Under the pieces are notes generated by a model that was not told the origin of the DNA, did not search any database, and was given only the letters and a program-made list of their open reading frames with translations. Shown here one piece after another: positions 8,800 through 17,840 of a stretch of 64,000 nt of DNA. Within the stretch, counting starts at the first letter, position 1, and each line of letters opens with the position of its first letter. The DNA is from Fuerstiella sp041398845 (lineage in GTDB: Bacteria; Planctomycetota; Planctomycetia; Planctomycetales; Planctomycetaceae), in NCBI GenBank assembly GCA_041398845.1, contig JAWKTZ010000006.1, forward strand, positions 992,001 to 1,056,000. Direction: 5' to 3'. A program made the translations under genes and the position numbers.

Positions 8800-9657
8800 A
8801 TGTCAGCCTCAATCATTGACGGAAAAACGATCTCAGCAGCCGTTCGGCAACAGATCACAACCGAAGCCGCCGCGTTTGTGGCTCAGACCGGCATCGTGCC
8901 TCATCTGGCTGCCGTGCTGGTCGGCGATGACCCGGCCAGTGAGGTGTACGTTCGTAACAAAGAGCGGGCCTGCGAAAAGTGCGGACTGAAAAGCACGCTG
9001 CATCGCCTTCCGTCCACCACAACTCAGCAACAGCTTGCCGATCTGGTCCGGCAACTGAATCTCGACACAACAGTGCATGGAATTCTGGTGCAGTTGCCGC
9101 TGCCGTCTCATCTGGATGCAACACCCGTCCTGGATGCCATTCTGCCGAGCAAAGATGTGGACGGTTTCCATCCTGAGAATGTGGGACTGATGCTGCAGGG
9201 GCGACCGCGATTCCTGCCCTGCACACCGCATGGAGTCATGCAGATGCTGGCTCATGAGCATTTGGCCACAGCGGGAAAGCACGCCGTGGTGATTGGTCGA
9301 AGCGATATTGTCGGCAAACCGATGGCAGCTCTCCTTGTTCAGCGCGGAGCCGATGCGACAGTCACAATCTGCCATAGTCGCACAACCGACATCGGCTCAA
9401 TCACCCGCCAGGCCGACCTCTTAATTGCAGCCGTCGGAATTCCGGAATTTGTGAAAGGAGACATGGTGAAACCGGGAGCCATCGTGATTGATGTCGGAAT
9501 CAACCGCGTTGACGACCGGTTGGTGGGCGATGTCGATTTTGACGCTGTTGCGATGGTGGCCGCAGCCATCACACCGGTTCCTGGAGGCGTCGGACCGATG
9601 ACAATCGCCATGCTGCTGAAAAACACCCTGGCAGCGGCAAGGCTGAGCGTCCACTGA
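8800..9657 (+). CDS. folD: Bifunctional methylenetetrahydrofolate dehydrogenase/cyclohydrolase FolD
   Basis: FolD interconverts 5,10-methylene-, methenyl- and 10-formyl-tetrahydrofolate with NADP in the cytosol, feeding purine and formyl-Met synthesis. The 285-aa product has the usual length and motifs: VGDDPASEVYVRNK with the catalytic lysine Lys54, VQLPLPSHL, the KDVDGFHPENVG loop, PCTPHGV, the Rossmann segment VVIGRSDIVGKP and the C-terminal signature TPVPGGVGPMT. The ATG at 8800 is the first plausible start. It is a single gene with its own upstream region; the KAS III-like gene downstream is 240 bp away. The window also holds genes for the parallel tetrahydromethanopterin route. Confidence 0.97.
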   Translation: MSASIIDGKTISAAVRQQITTEAAAFVAQTGIVPHLAAVLVGDDPASEVYVRNKERACEKCGLKSTLHRLPSTTTQQQLADLVRQLNLDTTVHGILVQLPLPSHLDATPVLDAILPSKDVDGFHPENVGLMLQGRPRFLPCTPHGVMQMLAHEHLATAGKHAVVIGRSDIVGKPMAALLVQRGADATVTICHSRTTDIGSITRQADLLIAAVGIPEFVKGDMVKPGAIVIDVGINRVDDRLVGDVDFDAVAMVAAAITPVPGGVGPMTIAMLLKNTLAAARLSVH

Positions 9658-9898
9658 TCCCTGTTGGGAAAAGTGGGAAAGTTTCCACGAAGTTTGCAAC
9701 CGTTTCGCGTCCGAAGCGAACGAAATCTGTCCACCGTCGAAACGGCACTTTCGCTCTGCACATTTCCTGTTACTCTGTAGCAGCGGCCGATTGGGGAATC
9801 AGCCATTTCATACGGGGGAGCAGGGATTCGGTTTCAACGGATACGGCACGCGCCAGACACGAAACCAAAGTCTTTGCGGATTCAGCATAAGGGTTCAG

Positions 9899-11065
9899 GT
9901 GAGATACTCAAACTCGCACAATGCACTGCCGACACTGGGTCTGTCAGCGGCTGTGGATGTCTTCGACGACGAAGACCTGTTTCGCACATTGAACAACGAT
10001 GATGTTCTGAACCTTTCCAGACTGGGTGGAAGAACGGGGTTTTCAAGTGCCAAAGCCATACACCGGTCGACAGGAATCAGCCGCCGCCGGGTTCTCAACC
10101 ACCACGTGAGACCAATTGATCTGGCACTGGCTATGTGCGATCGGCTGCGTGAAGTCACGGGAATGCGGCTGGCCGACTACGATCATATTCTGCTGTGTCA
10201 TTCTCATACCGACCCGACCGCCTGCGATCGGCTGGCGGCCCGGCTGTCGACGGCTCTGGGACTCACCGCCGGTCGGATTACAGCGTTCAACCACGGCTGC
10301 ACCGGATTTCTGAAGCTCGTCACCGAAGGTTCGCTGCTGCTGGAGGAAAGCCCGATCGGCGCGAAAGCGGCTCTGATTTCCGTGGAAACACCTGAGTTCT
10401 GGCATGATGCGGCCGACCGCCTGTTCTGCGGAATCGTGTCGGCCGGAGCCACAGCGGGTGTTCTGGAAGTCGGTCACGGACTGCCCGTAGGCGTTGTCCG
10501 CAGCGACGATTTCAGAATTCCGATGGAGCGACGCCCCAATCCCGATGTGCTGTTTGCCAAAGACACAACCGATGTCTTTGACTTTGACGGACAGCCATGT
10601 CATCGCACCGTGATGAGAATGAACGCCGAACCCGTCTTTCTGAACGGGATCGAACTGATGCTCGACAATCTGCGAAGTGCGCTGCTGGGAATCGAACCAG
10701 CAGACGGAGAACGCATTGTTGTCGCACCTCATCAACCCAGCGGCAAGCTCCTGAAGGCTCTGATTGCCGTTGCAGGAAATGAGTTTCCGACGCTGGAGTT
10801 CCTCAACAACCTGGAAAGCTACGGCAACACCATTTCGTCGTCGGTGCCCACACTGGTCGCTCGTCTGGATGAAGTGCTGGAGCACAATCAGTTGCCACCG
10901 CTTCGTGACGGTGACCATCTGATTCTGCTGGCAGCAGGAATCTGCATGGATGAAATGGCCAACCATATGTCGGCCGGCCACACCTGTCTGCGATGGAAGA
11001 ACGGCGTTCTGAACTGTCCGGTCGCTCAACCCGCAGTCGTCAATGCCGGCTCTGCAACCGCATAG
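9899..11065 (+). CDS. KAS III-like (FabH-type) condensing enzyme
   Basis: This is a thiolase-fold protein related to 3-oxoacyl-ACP synthase III. The triad is readable: Cys134 in NHGCTGF, His278 in APHQPSG and Asn310 in YGNTISSSVP. These are the FabH positions, so decarboxylative or acyl-CoA/ACP condensation is expected, in fatty-acid initiation or in a secondary-metabolite or hydrocarbon pathway. An IHRSTGISRRR segment matches the Arg-rich substrate gate of FabH relatives. The frame is open from 9791, but I choose GTG at 9899 because AAGGG stands 7-8 nt before it and homologous sequence begins there; the product is 388 aa. It is longer than FabH (about 320), so it may be a specialised paralogue. 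No neighbouring acyl-carrier protein is present. Confidence 0.8.
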   Translation: MRYSNSHNALPTLGLSAAVDVFDDEDLFRTLNNDDVLNLSRLGGRTGFSSAKAIHRSTGISRRRVLNHHVRPIDLALAMCDRLREVTGMRLADYDHILLCHSHTDPTACDRLAARLSTALGLTAGRITAFNHGCTGFLKLVTEGSLLLEESPIGAKAALISVETPEFWHDAADRLFCGIVSAGATAGVLEVGHGLPVGVVRSDDFRIPMERRPNPDVLFAKDTTDVFDFDGQPCHRTVMRMNAEPVFLNGIELMLDNLRSALLGIEPADGERIVVAPHQPSGKLLKALIAVAGNEFPTLEFLNNLESYGNTISSSVPTLVARLDEVLEHNQLPPLRDGDHLILLAAGICMDEMANHMSAGHTCLRWKNGVLNCPVAQPAVVNAGSATA

Positions 11066-11117
11066 CACCGGCGAAGAACATTTCGGCCGCATTCTGTGCA
11101 GCTTCTTTGGCAGGCCG

Positions 11118-11918
11118 CTATTCTTCGCCGTCCAGCACCATGATTTCCACTCTGCGAAATTCGCACGGATGACTCTCTGACTGCAACGAAATCGTGCCGC
11201 CGTAAAGCTGCAGCATGCCGTTCTTGATAAGTTTCTGAGCCGACTTGTCCCGTTCATCAAGTTGCGGTTCGTTGTATTCAATGACAACTTCACCGTCCAG
11301 CAGATGTCGAATGACTTTGTTTCCGCGAACTTCGATTTCCGCCGTCACCCATTCGTCCAGGTGGTGAGTTTTCGACGTCGAACTGATGCAGTGCTGTTTC
11401 TTCAGTTCACCATTCATGACAACGTTTGTTCCTGGAGTACACAGGTTGGACGTCGTCCGAGCATCATTTCCATTACCCGCCAGCAACTGCACTTCGATTG
11501 ACACAGGAAAGTCCTGATCCACATCAATGGTTTCGGGCTTCTGGCCGTGAATCATGATTCCGCTGTTGCGAATCGCCCACCCCGGTCCGCCTTTGCATTG
11601 TTCACCGACAAAGCGGTATTCAACGCGGAAACGGTAGTTCGAGAACTCTTTTTCGTAGAACAGATGCCCGAACCGTTCGCCAAATTCCGAGTACTGGTCG
11701 TAGCGGACTTTCAGTAATCCGTCTTCGACTCGAAACGTGTTGCCGTAGTTTTCACCCAGCTTTGAATAGCGAATCTTGGGAGTCCACCCGGTCATGTCTT
11801 TGCCATTGAACAACGACACCCATTCCCCGGTCTTGAACTCCGGATCGGCAGCTTTCGAACCGGTCGCCACACTGATTGTGACGGATAACAACAACGTGCA
11901 AAGCAGAATCGGTTTCAT
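11118..11918 (-). CDS. Secreted DUF1080 (3-keto-disaccharide hydrolase-like) protein
   Basis: This is a DUF1080 family member, a concanavalin-like beta-sandwich that in some bacteria hydrolyses 3-keto-glycosides and is very abundant in planctomycetes. Diagnostic stretches are WVSLFNGKDMTGWTP near the start of the mature protein, the middle NSGIMIHGQKPE, the EVQLLAG strand and the carboxy-terminal GTISLQSESHPCEFRRVEI. A signal peptide (ILLCTLLLSVTISVA) follows the ATG at 11918; an upstream start at 11963 would put charged residues before it and is less likely. Product 266 aa. It faces the KAS III gene tail to tail and is 143 bp downstream of the MfnF-like gene. The sugar substrate is unknown. 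Confidence 0.9.
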   Translation of the reverse strand: MKPILLCTLLLSVTISVATGSKAADPEFKTGEWVSLFNGKDMTGWTPKIRYSKLGENYGNTFRVEDGLLKVRYDQYSEFGERFGHLFYEKEFSNYRFRVEYRFVGEQCKGGPGWAIRNSGIMIHGQKPETIDVDQDFPVSIEVQLLAGNGNDARTTSNLCTPGTNVVMNGELKKQHCISSTSKTHHLDEWVTAEIEVRGNKVIRHLLDGEVVIEYNEPQLDERDKSAQKLIKNGMLQLYGGTISLQSESHPCEFRRVEIMVLDGEE

Positions 11919-12061
11919 ACGGGACGTCCTCAAATGATGGCAGCGGCGCAGAAAATCTGGCAAACCGTCATCATATCGTGTTTCCCGTCAGACTCCAGCA
12001 GCACAGCAACGCGTTCGTTGGCTGCGACATTGACGCGTTGCCACAGCGGCGGCGGGACGCT

Positions 12062-13141
12062 TCAAAACGTACTGGTTTCCAGCAGATCGTCACGACAGCG
12101 ATCATGAGCCAGGCGAGCAATCGCGAAGGCGCAGGCAGCTTCTGCAATCGGCCGATGATACATCTCCGGAAGGAACAACTGTTCAGCAAACAGCGTTTCG
12201 CCCAGTTCCGCCACCACAGCTTTCGCCACGGACGCTCCGCTGCCGCTCAGAATGACCGCCGGCTTTTCAGTGGCCAGCGAGCGGCGTTCTTGCTGCATAA
12301 TCTGCTGCAGTTGCGTGAGGACCTGTTGAGCTGCTTCGACAAGCTGTTTGCGCTGGCGTTCCACGATATGGTTCGCAATTGTGTGTAGTTCCTCGTCGGT
12401 AATTTCGCTGCGGTCACAGCACAGCATTCGAGCCATCCGGTTCAGAGAATGTGGCATTGTCAGCGAACGCCCGTCCGCCGTCTGCACGTTTGCAGCGTCT
12501 TCATGAATCACCCCGGCGATCAGCAGAGCGTCGGCCATGGTTGCGAAAACTTCCGCAGCCACGGGACACAGTTTTTTTCGAAACGGAACGCCGACCACCA
12601 CCGCACAGATTGGAGTTCTGGAAGCTCCGGAATACACCAGTTCACCGTGCAGCAGGCGTTCCACGTCGGTCAGTCCGTAACTGACCGGCTGGCCATCCAG
12701 CAACGGAATGAAATCTGTGGTGGTGGATCCCATGTCGATTAAAAGTGCGGGGCCAACCGGAACGGCCCGGCCCGCCCATGTGGCCAGAGCATGCCAGTTC
12801 GCAGCGGCGACCAGAGTTGGCAGTTCCCGCGCGTCCGCCGGTTCGGCGAATTCACCACTGGTCAGCCAGATACGTAGCGGCAGAGCAGGAAAGGCTTGTT
12901 CCAGGGCGCCGATGACGAATTCCACACCGGCCACTTTACTCTGAAAACAGTCGGCCAGTTCGGCTGTCATTGTCGCGGCGATCAGGTCGGGAGCAAACGG
13001 TTCTGCAGAAGCCAGTTGCCGCAGTACCGGAACCAGGCGTTCGCTGTCAGTCCACATCGGAAACGCCAGCGATGCCGTGTTGCCGACCGCATCGGCCACC
13101 TTGATATTGGCACCGCCAATGTCGAACCCAAGCACGTTCAT
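12062..13141 (-). CDS. MfnF-like H4MPT/methanofuran-linked C1 pathway protein (ASKHA fold)
   Basis: The protein belongs to the hydantoinase/oxoprolinase-like ASKHA group known as the H4MPT-linked C1 transfer pathway protein; the archaeal relative MfnF joins the furan and tyramine parts of methanofuran. Visible motifs are the phosphate-1 loop GFDIGGANIKVAD at the N-terminus, the family signature MTAELADCFQSK, the second phosphate loop LIDMGSTTTDFIPL and an adenosine segment AVILSGSGAS. The length of 359 aa fits. The call implies that this bacterium makes a methanofuran-like cofactor and uses the tetrahydromethanopterin route for formaldehyde or formate. It stands alone between unrelated genes, as C1 genes often do in planctomycetes. 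The exact reaction in bacteria is inferred from the archaeal enzyme. Confidence 0.85.
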   Translation of the reverse strand: MNVLGFDIGGANIKVADAVGNTASLAFPMWTDSERLVPVLRQLASAEPFAPDLIAATMTAELADCFQSKVAGVEFVIGALEQAFPALPLRIWLTSGEFAEPADARELPTLVAAANWHALATWAGRAVPVGPALLIDMGSTTTDFIPLLDGQPVSYGLTDVERLLHGELVYSGASRTPICAVVVGVPFRKKLCPVAAEVFATMADALLIAGVIHEDAANVQTADGRSLTMPHSLNRMARMLCCDRSEITDEELHTIANHIVERQRKQLVEAAQQVLTQLQQIMQQERRSLATEKPAVILSGSGASVAKAVVAELGETLFAEQLFLPEMYHRPIAEAACAFAIARLAHDRCRDDLLETSTF

Positions 13142-13287
13142 AGAACACGGTTTCTCGGGACGTTCGGCGACAAATCGCTGCTGGCGTCGCCTGAATCGGC
13201 CCTCAGAGTGGCAAAATGTACAATTTCGAGGTAAGTTCAGTCGGTAGTGTATCAGTGAAATTCAGTCTTAACAGAAACCTGACCGGG

Positions 13288-14421
13288 ATGGCGGCAGAAT
13301 TGGAATTGAAGCTGCTGCTGGTTGAAGACAGTGTCACCGACGCAGCTCTGATTCAAGCCAACCTGCGAGTCGGTCTGGCGTCAGTTTCCATTGAGCGGTC
13401 CGAACGCCTTGCGGATGCTCTGGCCGCCGTCCGACGGACCACGTTTTCAGCCGTGCTGCTGGATCTGAATCTTCCGGACAGTTCCGGAGTCGGGACCTTC
13501 ACTCGGCTTGCGGCCGAATGCAACGGCACTCCAATTGTGGTGCTGAGCGGCGTGGATGACACCGAGACCGCCATTCAGGCCGTGGCTGCCGGAGCCGAAG
13601 ACTACGTTCAGAAAAGTCATTATGACGCTCAGACGCTTTCGCGCAGTGTTCGTTTTGCCATTGAACGCCGCGCGCGACTGACCACCGAAACGGAGTTGCT
13701 GAAGGTCCGCACCGAACTGAAAGCCGCCCAGGTGATTCAGGACACGCTGTATCCGCGATCAGCGCCCATCTTTCCGGGAATGCAGATCGCCTGCGGCATT
13801 CGTTCGGCCGGAACCGGCTGCGGCGATTACTATGACTTCATCCCCCTGAATGATGGTCGCCAGATCATCGTCGTCGGAGACGTGTCCGGGCACGGCATGG
13901 GGTCAGCGATCGTGATGGCGGAAACACGAGCCTCCCTGCAGACGCTGGCAGACGTTGGAGCGGCTCCCAACCGGATGCTCGCCACAATGAACCGCCTGAT
14001 CTGTGCCGGCGCGTCCAACGGCATGTTTGTCACCCTGCTGCTGGTCATTTATGACCCGGCAACACAGTCATTTGAATACTTCAACGCCGGACACCCCGGC
14101 TGGGTTGTCTCCGCTGATGACACCGTTCAACTGAATACGCACCAGATTCCTCTGGGGTTTGCGGTCGACACCGAATATGTCTGCGGCGACTGCTTTACAC
14201 TCAGCAGTGGTGACATTCTGCTGCTGCCGACCGACGGTATTCAGGAAACCATTGGAGCCAACGGATTGTTCGGAACCAATCGGCTGCTGGAAACCGTCCG
14301 CCAGCTCCGGCAACAGTCCGCTCAGGAAATCGTCGACCACCTGTTTGACGCCGCCGTCCGGTTTTCTTCACGAGAAAACCTGGACGACGACATGACCGCC
14401 ATCGTGGTGAAGGCGTTGTAG
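13288..14421 (+). CDS. Response regulator with PP2C (SpoIIE/RsbU) phosphatase output
   Basis: This is a two-domain signalling protein. Residues about 6-125 form a receiver domain (LLLVEDS acidic pocket, phospho-acceptor Asp59 in LLDLNLP, Lys in YVQKS). A short helical linker (ELKAAQVIQDTLYP) leads to a PP2C-like serine phosphatase of the SpoIIE/RsbU type: GCGDYYDF, VVGDVSGHGMGSAIVMAE, FNAGHPGW, LLPTDGIQE and the final DDMTAIVV. Such proteins dephosphorylate anti-anti-sigma factors in partner-switching pathways. The frame is open from ATG 13216, but ATG 13288 gives a conventional start just before the receiver. No histidine kinase or anti-sigma gene is adjacent. It ends 10 bp from the convergent aldehyde dehydrogenase. 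Confidence 0.88.
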   Translation: MAAELELKLLLVEDSVTDAALIQANLRVGLASVSIERSERLADALAAVRRTTFSAVLLDLNLPDSSGVGTFTRLAAECNGTPIVVLSGVDDTETAIQAVAAGAEDYVQKSHYDAQTLSRSVRFAIERRARLTTETELLKVRTELKAAQVIQDTLYPRSAPIFPGMQIACGIRSAGTGCGDYYDFIPLNDGRQIIVVGDVSGHGMGSAIVMAETRASLQTLADVGAAPNRMLATMNRLICAGASNGMFVTLLLVIYDPATQSFEYFNAGHPGWVVSADDTVQLNTHQIPLGFAVDTEYVCGDCFTLSSGDILLLPTDGIQETIGANGLFGTNRLLETVRQLRQQSAQEIVDHLFDAAVRFSSRENLDDDMTAIVVKAL

Positions 14422-14431
14422 CTGAAAACCT

Positions 14432-15910
14432 TTAGCCCAGGTTCATTGTCACTGTTTTCAGCTCGGTGTAATTGGCCAGCCCGGCTTCACCCAGCTCGCG
14501 ACCAATGCCGCTCATCTTGAAGCCGCCAAACGGAGCGGCGGCGTCAAACACGTCGTAGCAGTTCACCCAGACTGTGCCGGCTCGCAGGTTGTGAGCAATC
14601 CGATGAGCTTTGCTGACATCACTGGTCCACACGGCTGCCGCAAGGCCAAACGTCGTGTTGTTGCCGCGTTTGATCACCTCGTCGATGTCGTTGAACTTCA
14701 GGACACTCATCACCGGCCCAAAGATTTCTTCGCGGGAAATCTTCATGTCATCGGTCACGTTGGAAAAGACGGTCGGTTCGATAAAGAACCCACGACTGCC
14801 GCGGCGCTGACCGCCCGTCAAACAGGTCGCCCCTTCGCTGTTGCCACTTTGGATGTAGCCCATGATCTTGTCAAATTGCTCGCGATCCACCTGGGGCCCC
14901 TGAGTGGTTTCGTCGTCGAAGGGATTGCCCAGCACCCGCTGGCTGGCACGATCGACAATGCGTTCCACAAACTCTTCATGGATCGCATCTTCCACAAACA
15001 GACGACTGCCGGCACAACAACACTGCCCCTGATTAAAGAACAGTCCGAATTCCGCTCCGGCAATCGCGGCGTCCAGGTCGGCGTCGGCAAAGACAATGTT
15101 GGGAGACTTGCCACCCAGTTCCAATGTGATGCGCTTTAAGGTCAGAGCGGCGTCGGCCATGATGCGCTGACCAGTTTCCACCGAACCTGTGAACGCAACT
15201 TTGTCGACCAGTGGGTGCTTCACGATCGCTGCACCGGCAGTCGGACCGTAGCCTGGCACAATGTTGATCACGCCCGGCGGGAAGCCGGCTTCCAGAGCCA
15301 GTTCGCCCAGACGCAGGCAGGTCAATGGAGTTTGTTCGGCAGGCTTCATCACGATCGTGTTACCCGTCGCCAGCGCCGGGCCCCACTTCCATGCGGTCAT
15401 GAGAATCGGAAAGTTCCACGGAATGATCTGGCCGCAAACGCCAACCGGTTCACGCCGCGTATAGCAAAAATAATCGCCGCGTACGGGAATCGTGTCGCCA
15501 TGAATTTTGTCGGCCCAACCGGCGTAGTAGCGCAGACAATCGATCGCCAGAGGCAGGTCGGCAGCGCGAGCGTCACCGATAGGTTTGCCGTTGTCCAGCG
15601 TTTCCAGAGCGGCCAGTTCTTCCAGATGCTTTTCCATCAGGTCGGCCAGTTTGTTCAACAGGCGACCTCGATCACGGGCATCCATCTTCGACCACGGCCC
15701 CGATTCAAAAGCTGCTTGAGCCGCATGCACGGCCAGGTCGACATCGGCTTTGTCGCCCTCGGCGACTTCACAAATCACTTCTTCGGTTGCCGGATTGATT
15801 GTTTGAAACGTCTTCCCGCTGACGGCGGGTCGCCACTCGTCGCCGATCAGAATACCAGTCTGAAGAACGGCAGGAGCCACAGATTTTCCGGATTCGGTCG
15901 CCACTGACAT
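14432..15910 (-). CDS. NAD-dependent aldehyde dehydrogenase
   Basis: A class 1/2-type aldehyde dehydrogenase that oxidises an aldehyde to the acid with NAD(P) in the cytosol. The 492-aa chain shows the full set of ALDH motifs: PWNFP (Asn166), MKPAEQTP for cofactor binding, FTGSVETGQ, the general base Glu264 in LELGGKSP, catalytic Cys298 in GQCCCAGSR, EEIFGPVM and the C-terminal FGGFKMSGIGRELGE. Overall it reads most like betaine-aldehyde/retinal-type ALDHs, but the substrate cannot be decided. Start at the ATG at 15910. The upstream region (from 15911) belongs to the degraded island, and no co-transcribed partner is present. Confidence 0.94.
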   Translation of the reverse strand: MSVATESGKSVAPAVLQTGILIGDEWRPAVSGKTFQTINPATEEVICEVAEGDKADVDLAVHAAQAAFESGPWSKMDARDRGRLLNKLADLMEKHLEELAALETLDNGKPIGDARAADLPLAIDCLRYYAGWADKIHGDTIPVRGDYFCYTRREPVGVCGQIIPWNFPILMTAWKWGPALATGNTIVMKPAEQTPLTCLRLGELALEAGFPPGVINIVPGYGPTAGAAIVKHPLVDKVAFTGSVETGQRIMADAALTLKRITLELGGKSPNIVFADADLDAAIAGAEFGLFFNQGQCCCAGSRLFVEDAIHEEFVERIVDRASQRVLGNPFDDETTQGPQVDREQFDKIMGYIQSGNSEGATCLTGGQRRGSRGFFIEPTVFSNVTDDMKISREEIFGPVMSVLKFNDIDEVIKRGNNTTFGLAAAVWTSDVSKAHRIAHNLRAGTVWVNCYDVFDAAAPFGGFKMSGIGRELGEAGLANYTELKTVTMNLG

Positions 15911-16113
15911 TGGGAATCTCCTTTGACAACAGTTGAGGAAAACTCGGGACGAGTTCAGGACACTAATTCAGAACACTAACACCAAATGTTACAGTGTTTC
16001 AGGCCGAGTAACAGCGGTTCCGAGTCAGTTTTCGGATGGAGTTCGTGGATACAGCATCGAACAAACGCTCGTTACCCCATCTTTCACCAGGTGCGGCAAT
16101 TCGATCACATTGA

Positions 16114-16743
16114 TCAAGCAATCGCCGCAGTGGGACGATCTCAGGCAACAGTCAGGCCACGTCCACCTACAACGATACGTCCAGCACAAAGTCCGAGAAC
16201 GTGACCGGCACTGGTGGCGGTTCAACCGAATCCAGCGACCTGTTCAGTTATGGCGGCAGCGGCACTGTCACGATTGACCTGCCGCTGCCAGCAGCAGACG
16301 ACGGTTCAGGCAGCACGACACCGTCAACCGTCGCACTTTCCGGGCCGCTCACAGAAAACGGCATGCGTTCCAGTGCATTCGACGCCACATGGAGCGAAAC
16401 GCTGAGCGGTGACGAATGGCAGTTGGCCTCAGGAAACGGCACTTCCACCAACAGTTCGAATTCGCATTCCACCGTGTTTGCCACCGGCGGGCACGATATC
16501 GACATTCCCGGAGGCACCATCTCCGGCACCCTGACGTTAAACACGTTTAACCCGATGCCGCAGGCGAGGCCCGTTCGGGCAGCAGTCGACCTCGCCTGCG
16601 GCATCGGGTTAAACGATGAGAATCTCTTCACGGCGTTGGGCGGTGCCCTTGACCTATTGGGGAAAGCACCAGGGGTCCGAGACGATCGCAAGCAGAATAG
16701 ATCGACGGCGCGAACCATCGGCGACACCTGCGAACAGCGTTAG
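16114..16743 (+). pseudogene. Relic of a Ser/Thr/Gly-rich repetitive protein
   Basis: From 16114 (just after a TGA) the frame reads without an ATG into a biased stretch: SGNSQATSTYNDTSS, GTGGGSTESSDLFSYGG, VTIDLPLPAADDG, DEWQLASGNGTSTNSSN. This composition is like the repeat regions of giant planctomycete surface proteins. After about residue 145 the frame enters a perfect inverted repeat (16545-16614) and then unrelated sequence, and it stops at 16743. There is no start, signal or C-terminus, so I read it as a gene fragment broken by a palindromic insertion. It lies between the aldehyde dehydrogenase and the repeat-rich part of the island. Confidence 0.5.
16545..16614. repeat. Perfect 25-bp inverted repeat
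   Basis: Left arm 16545-16569 (GTTTAACCCGATGCCGCAGG...) and right arm 16590-16614 are exact reverse complements over 25 bases with a 20-base loop. It interrupts the repetitive-protein relic and has no T-run, so a mobile palindromic repeat is more likely than a terminator. Confidence 0.85.
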
Positions 16744-17121
16744 AAGGAATAGAAGGGCACGCCGAACGACAAACGCGTTCTCGACACGCGCGACATCAGT
16801 TCTCGCGTGGCGTGACGGGTGCGGAAGCGATGCGAACTGTCTTTCACTCGGGGCCGATGCTCGTCAATCTGATGAGGTCGACCGGCCGTCACGTTAAACA
16901 GTCGACTAAAATCCTTCAGTATTTTGCACCAGATCTCCGCCGAGATACCAAGCCGCTCAAACAGAAAGTCGCCGTCACGCTCCGCCGTGACGAGTGGCGC
17001 AAATGGCCGTGGCAAAATCGAATCCCCACATCGATCGGACACACCGCTTCGACAAACTTCGTGCCGCCCTGTTGGTCCGGACGGAAGCGAGTTCTGGCTT
17101 GCACCGCCCGTCCGCGCGGCT

Positions 17122-17152
17122 CATCACGGCGGAGCGTGATGGGTACGTTGGG
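17122..17152. repeat. Short palindrome CATCACG-GCGGAG-CGTGATG with GGTACGTTGGG tail
   Basis: The stem CATCACG/CGTGATG (17122-17141) is followed by GGTACGTTGGG. The same stem-and-tail, slightly diverged, recurs at 18811-18841 inside the toxin gene. The surrounding 16.75-17.17 kb carries other small stems and no gene I can support. Confidence 0.65.
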
Positions 17153-17175
17153 CGGAACGGTTTTGTAGGGCGGTT

Positions 17176-17546
17176 TCTCACGCGCAGCGGGTGACCATGT
17201 GGGTTTGTGGTCGACGTGTGATGGGAGGCGTCTGTCAAAACGACTCAGAACTCAGGAAAATTCGTTCCTTGAGAGGACAACCTCAACCGCCGATTGAGAG
17301 TCGGTGAAAGCATGCCCACACTTCGTGAGGGCATGGCACCCGTGCCGGTGACCAGATCTAAAACCGGGTGCCATGGTCTCACGCGCAGCGGGTGACCATG
17401 TGGGTTTGTGTTCGACGTGTGATGGGAAGCGTCTGTCAAAACGACTCAGAACTCAGGAAAACTCGTGCCGCGAGAGGAGAACGTCAACCGTCGATTGAGA
17501 GTCGGTGAAAGCATGCCCACACTTCGTCAGGGCATGGCCCCCGTGC
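17176..17546. repeat. 170-bp direct duplication
   Basis: The segment 17176-17345 recurs at 17377-17546 (offset 201 bp) with roughly a dozen mismatches. Both copies hold TCTCACGCGCAGCGGGTGAC at the start and GTCGGTGAAAGCATGCCCAC near the end. Between the copies is a small stem, CATGGCACCCG (17332) against CGGGTGCCATG (17365). No ORF spans both copies convincingly. It sits directly downstream of the toxin-immunity pair. Confidence 0.85.
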
Positions 17547-17558
17547 AACGGATGACTG

Positions 17559-17840
17559 TTACCGGCCAAGATTTGCGGCTACGCTTTGGTAAACCGCTTC
17601 GATCACATCGCGGTTGGAAGAGGAAATTGGGAGAGATTTCCCTGCAGAACTTGCAATTGTATACCCACCAGAATCGAACGAAATTACTTTCCATTCACGT
17701 GCAAACTGATCTCCATGCTCGACGTTTGCTTTGAGAAGTGCAGTGATTGCCAGAGCTCTGAGTTTCAGGGCTTCCGTTGCACCGTCATGCCCCAAATTCG
17801 ACAGTGTATTTGGATTCATAAGCGTCGCTTCCGATTTCAC
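17559..17840 (-). CDS. Candidate immunity protein for the adjacent polymorphic toxin
   Basis: The GTG at 17840 overlaps the toxin stop codon by four bases (GTGA), the usual arrangement for translationally coupled toxin-immunity genes; an internal ATG at 17819 is an alternative start. The 93-aa product is small and soluble, with a helical N-half (ATEALKLRALAITALLKANV) and a short beta-like C-half (EWKVISFDSGGYTIASSAG) and no signal peptide, as expected for a cytosolic antidote. I recognise no named immunity family. The call rests on position, coupling and size. Downstream is the 170-bp direct duplication. Confidence 0.55.
   Translation of the reverse strand: MKSEATLMNPNTLSNLGHDGATEALKLRALAITALLKANVEHGDQFAREWKVISFDSGGYTIASSAGKSLPISSSNRDVIEAVYQSVAANLGR

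Noticed and set aside
16740..17042. 100-aa minus-strand ORF (LGISAEIWCKILKDFSRLF)
   Set aside because: It vaguely recalls a segment found near planctomycete transposases, but it is short, has no intact transposase neighbours and lies in repeat-rich DNA, so I did not call it.
17176..17546. att sites of an integrated element
   Set aside because: The direct repeats are adjacent, with no integrase or cargo between them and no tRNA gene.
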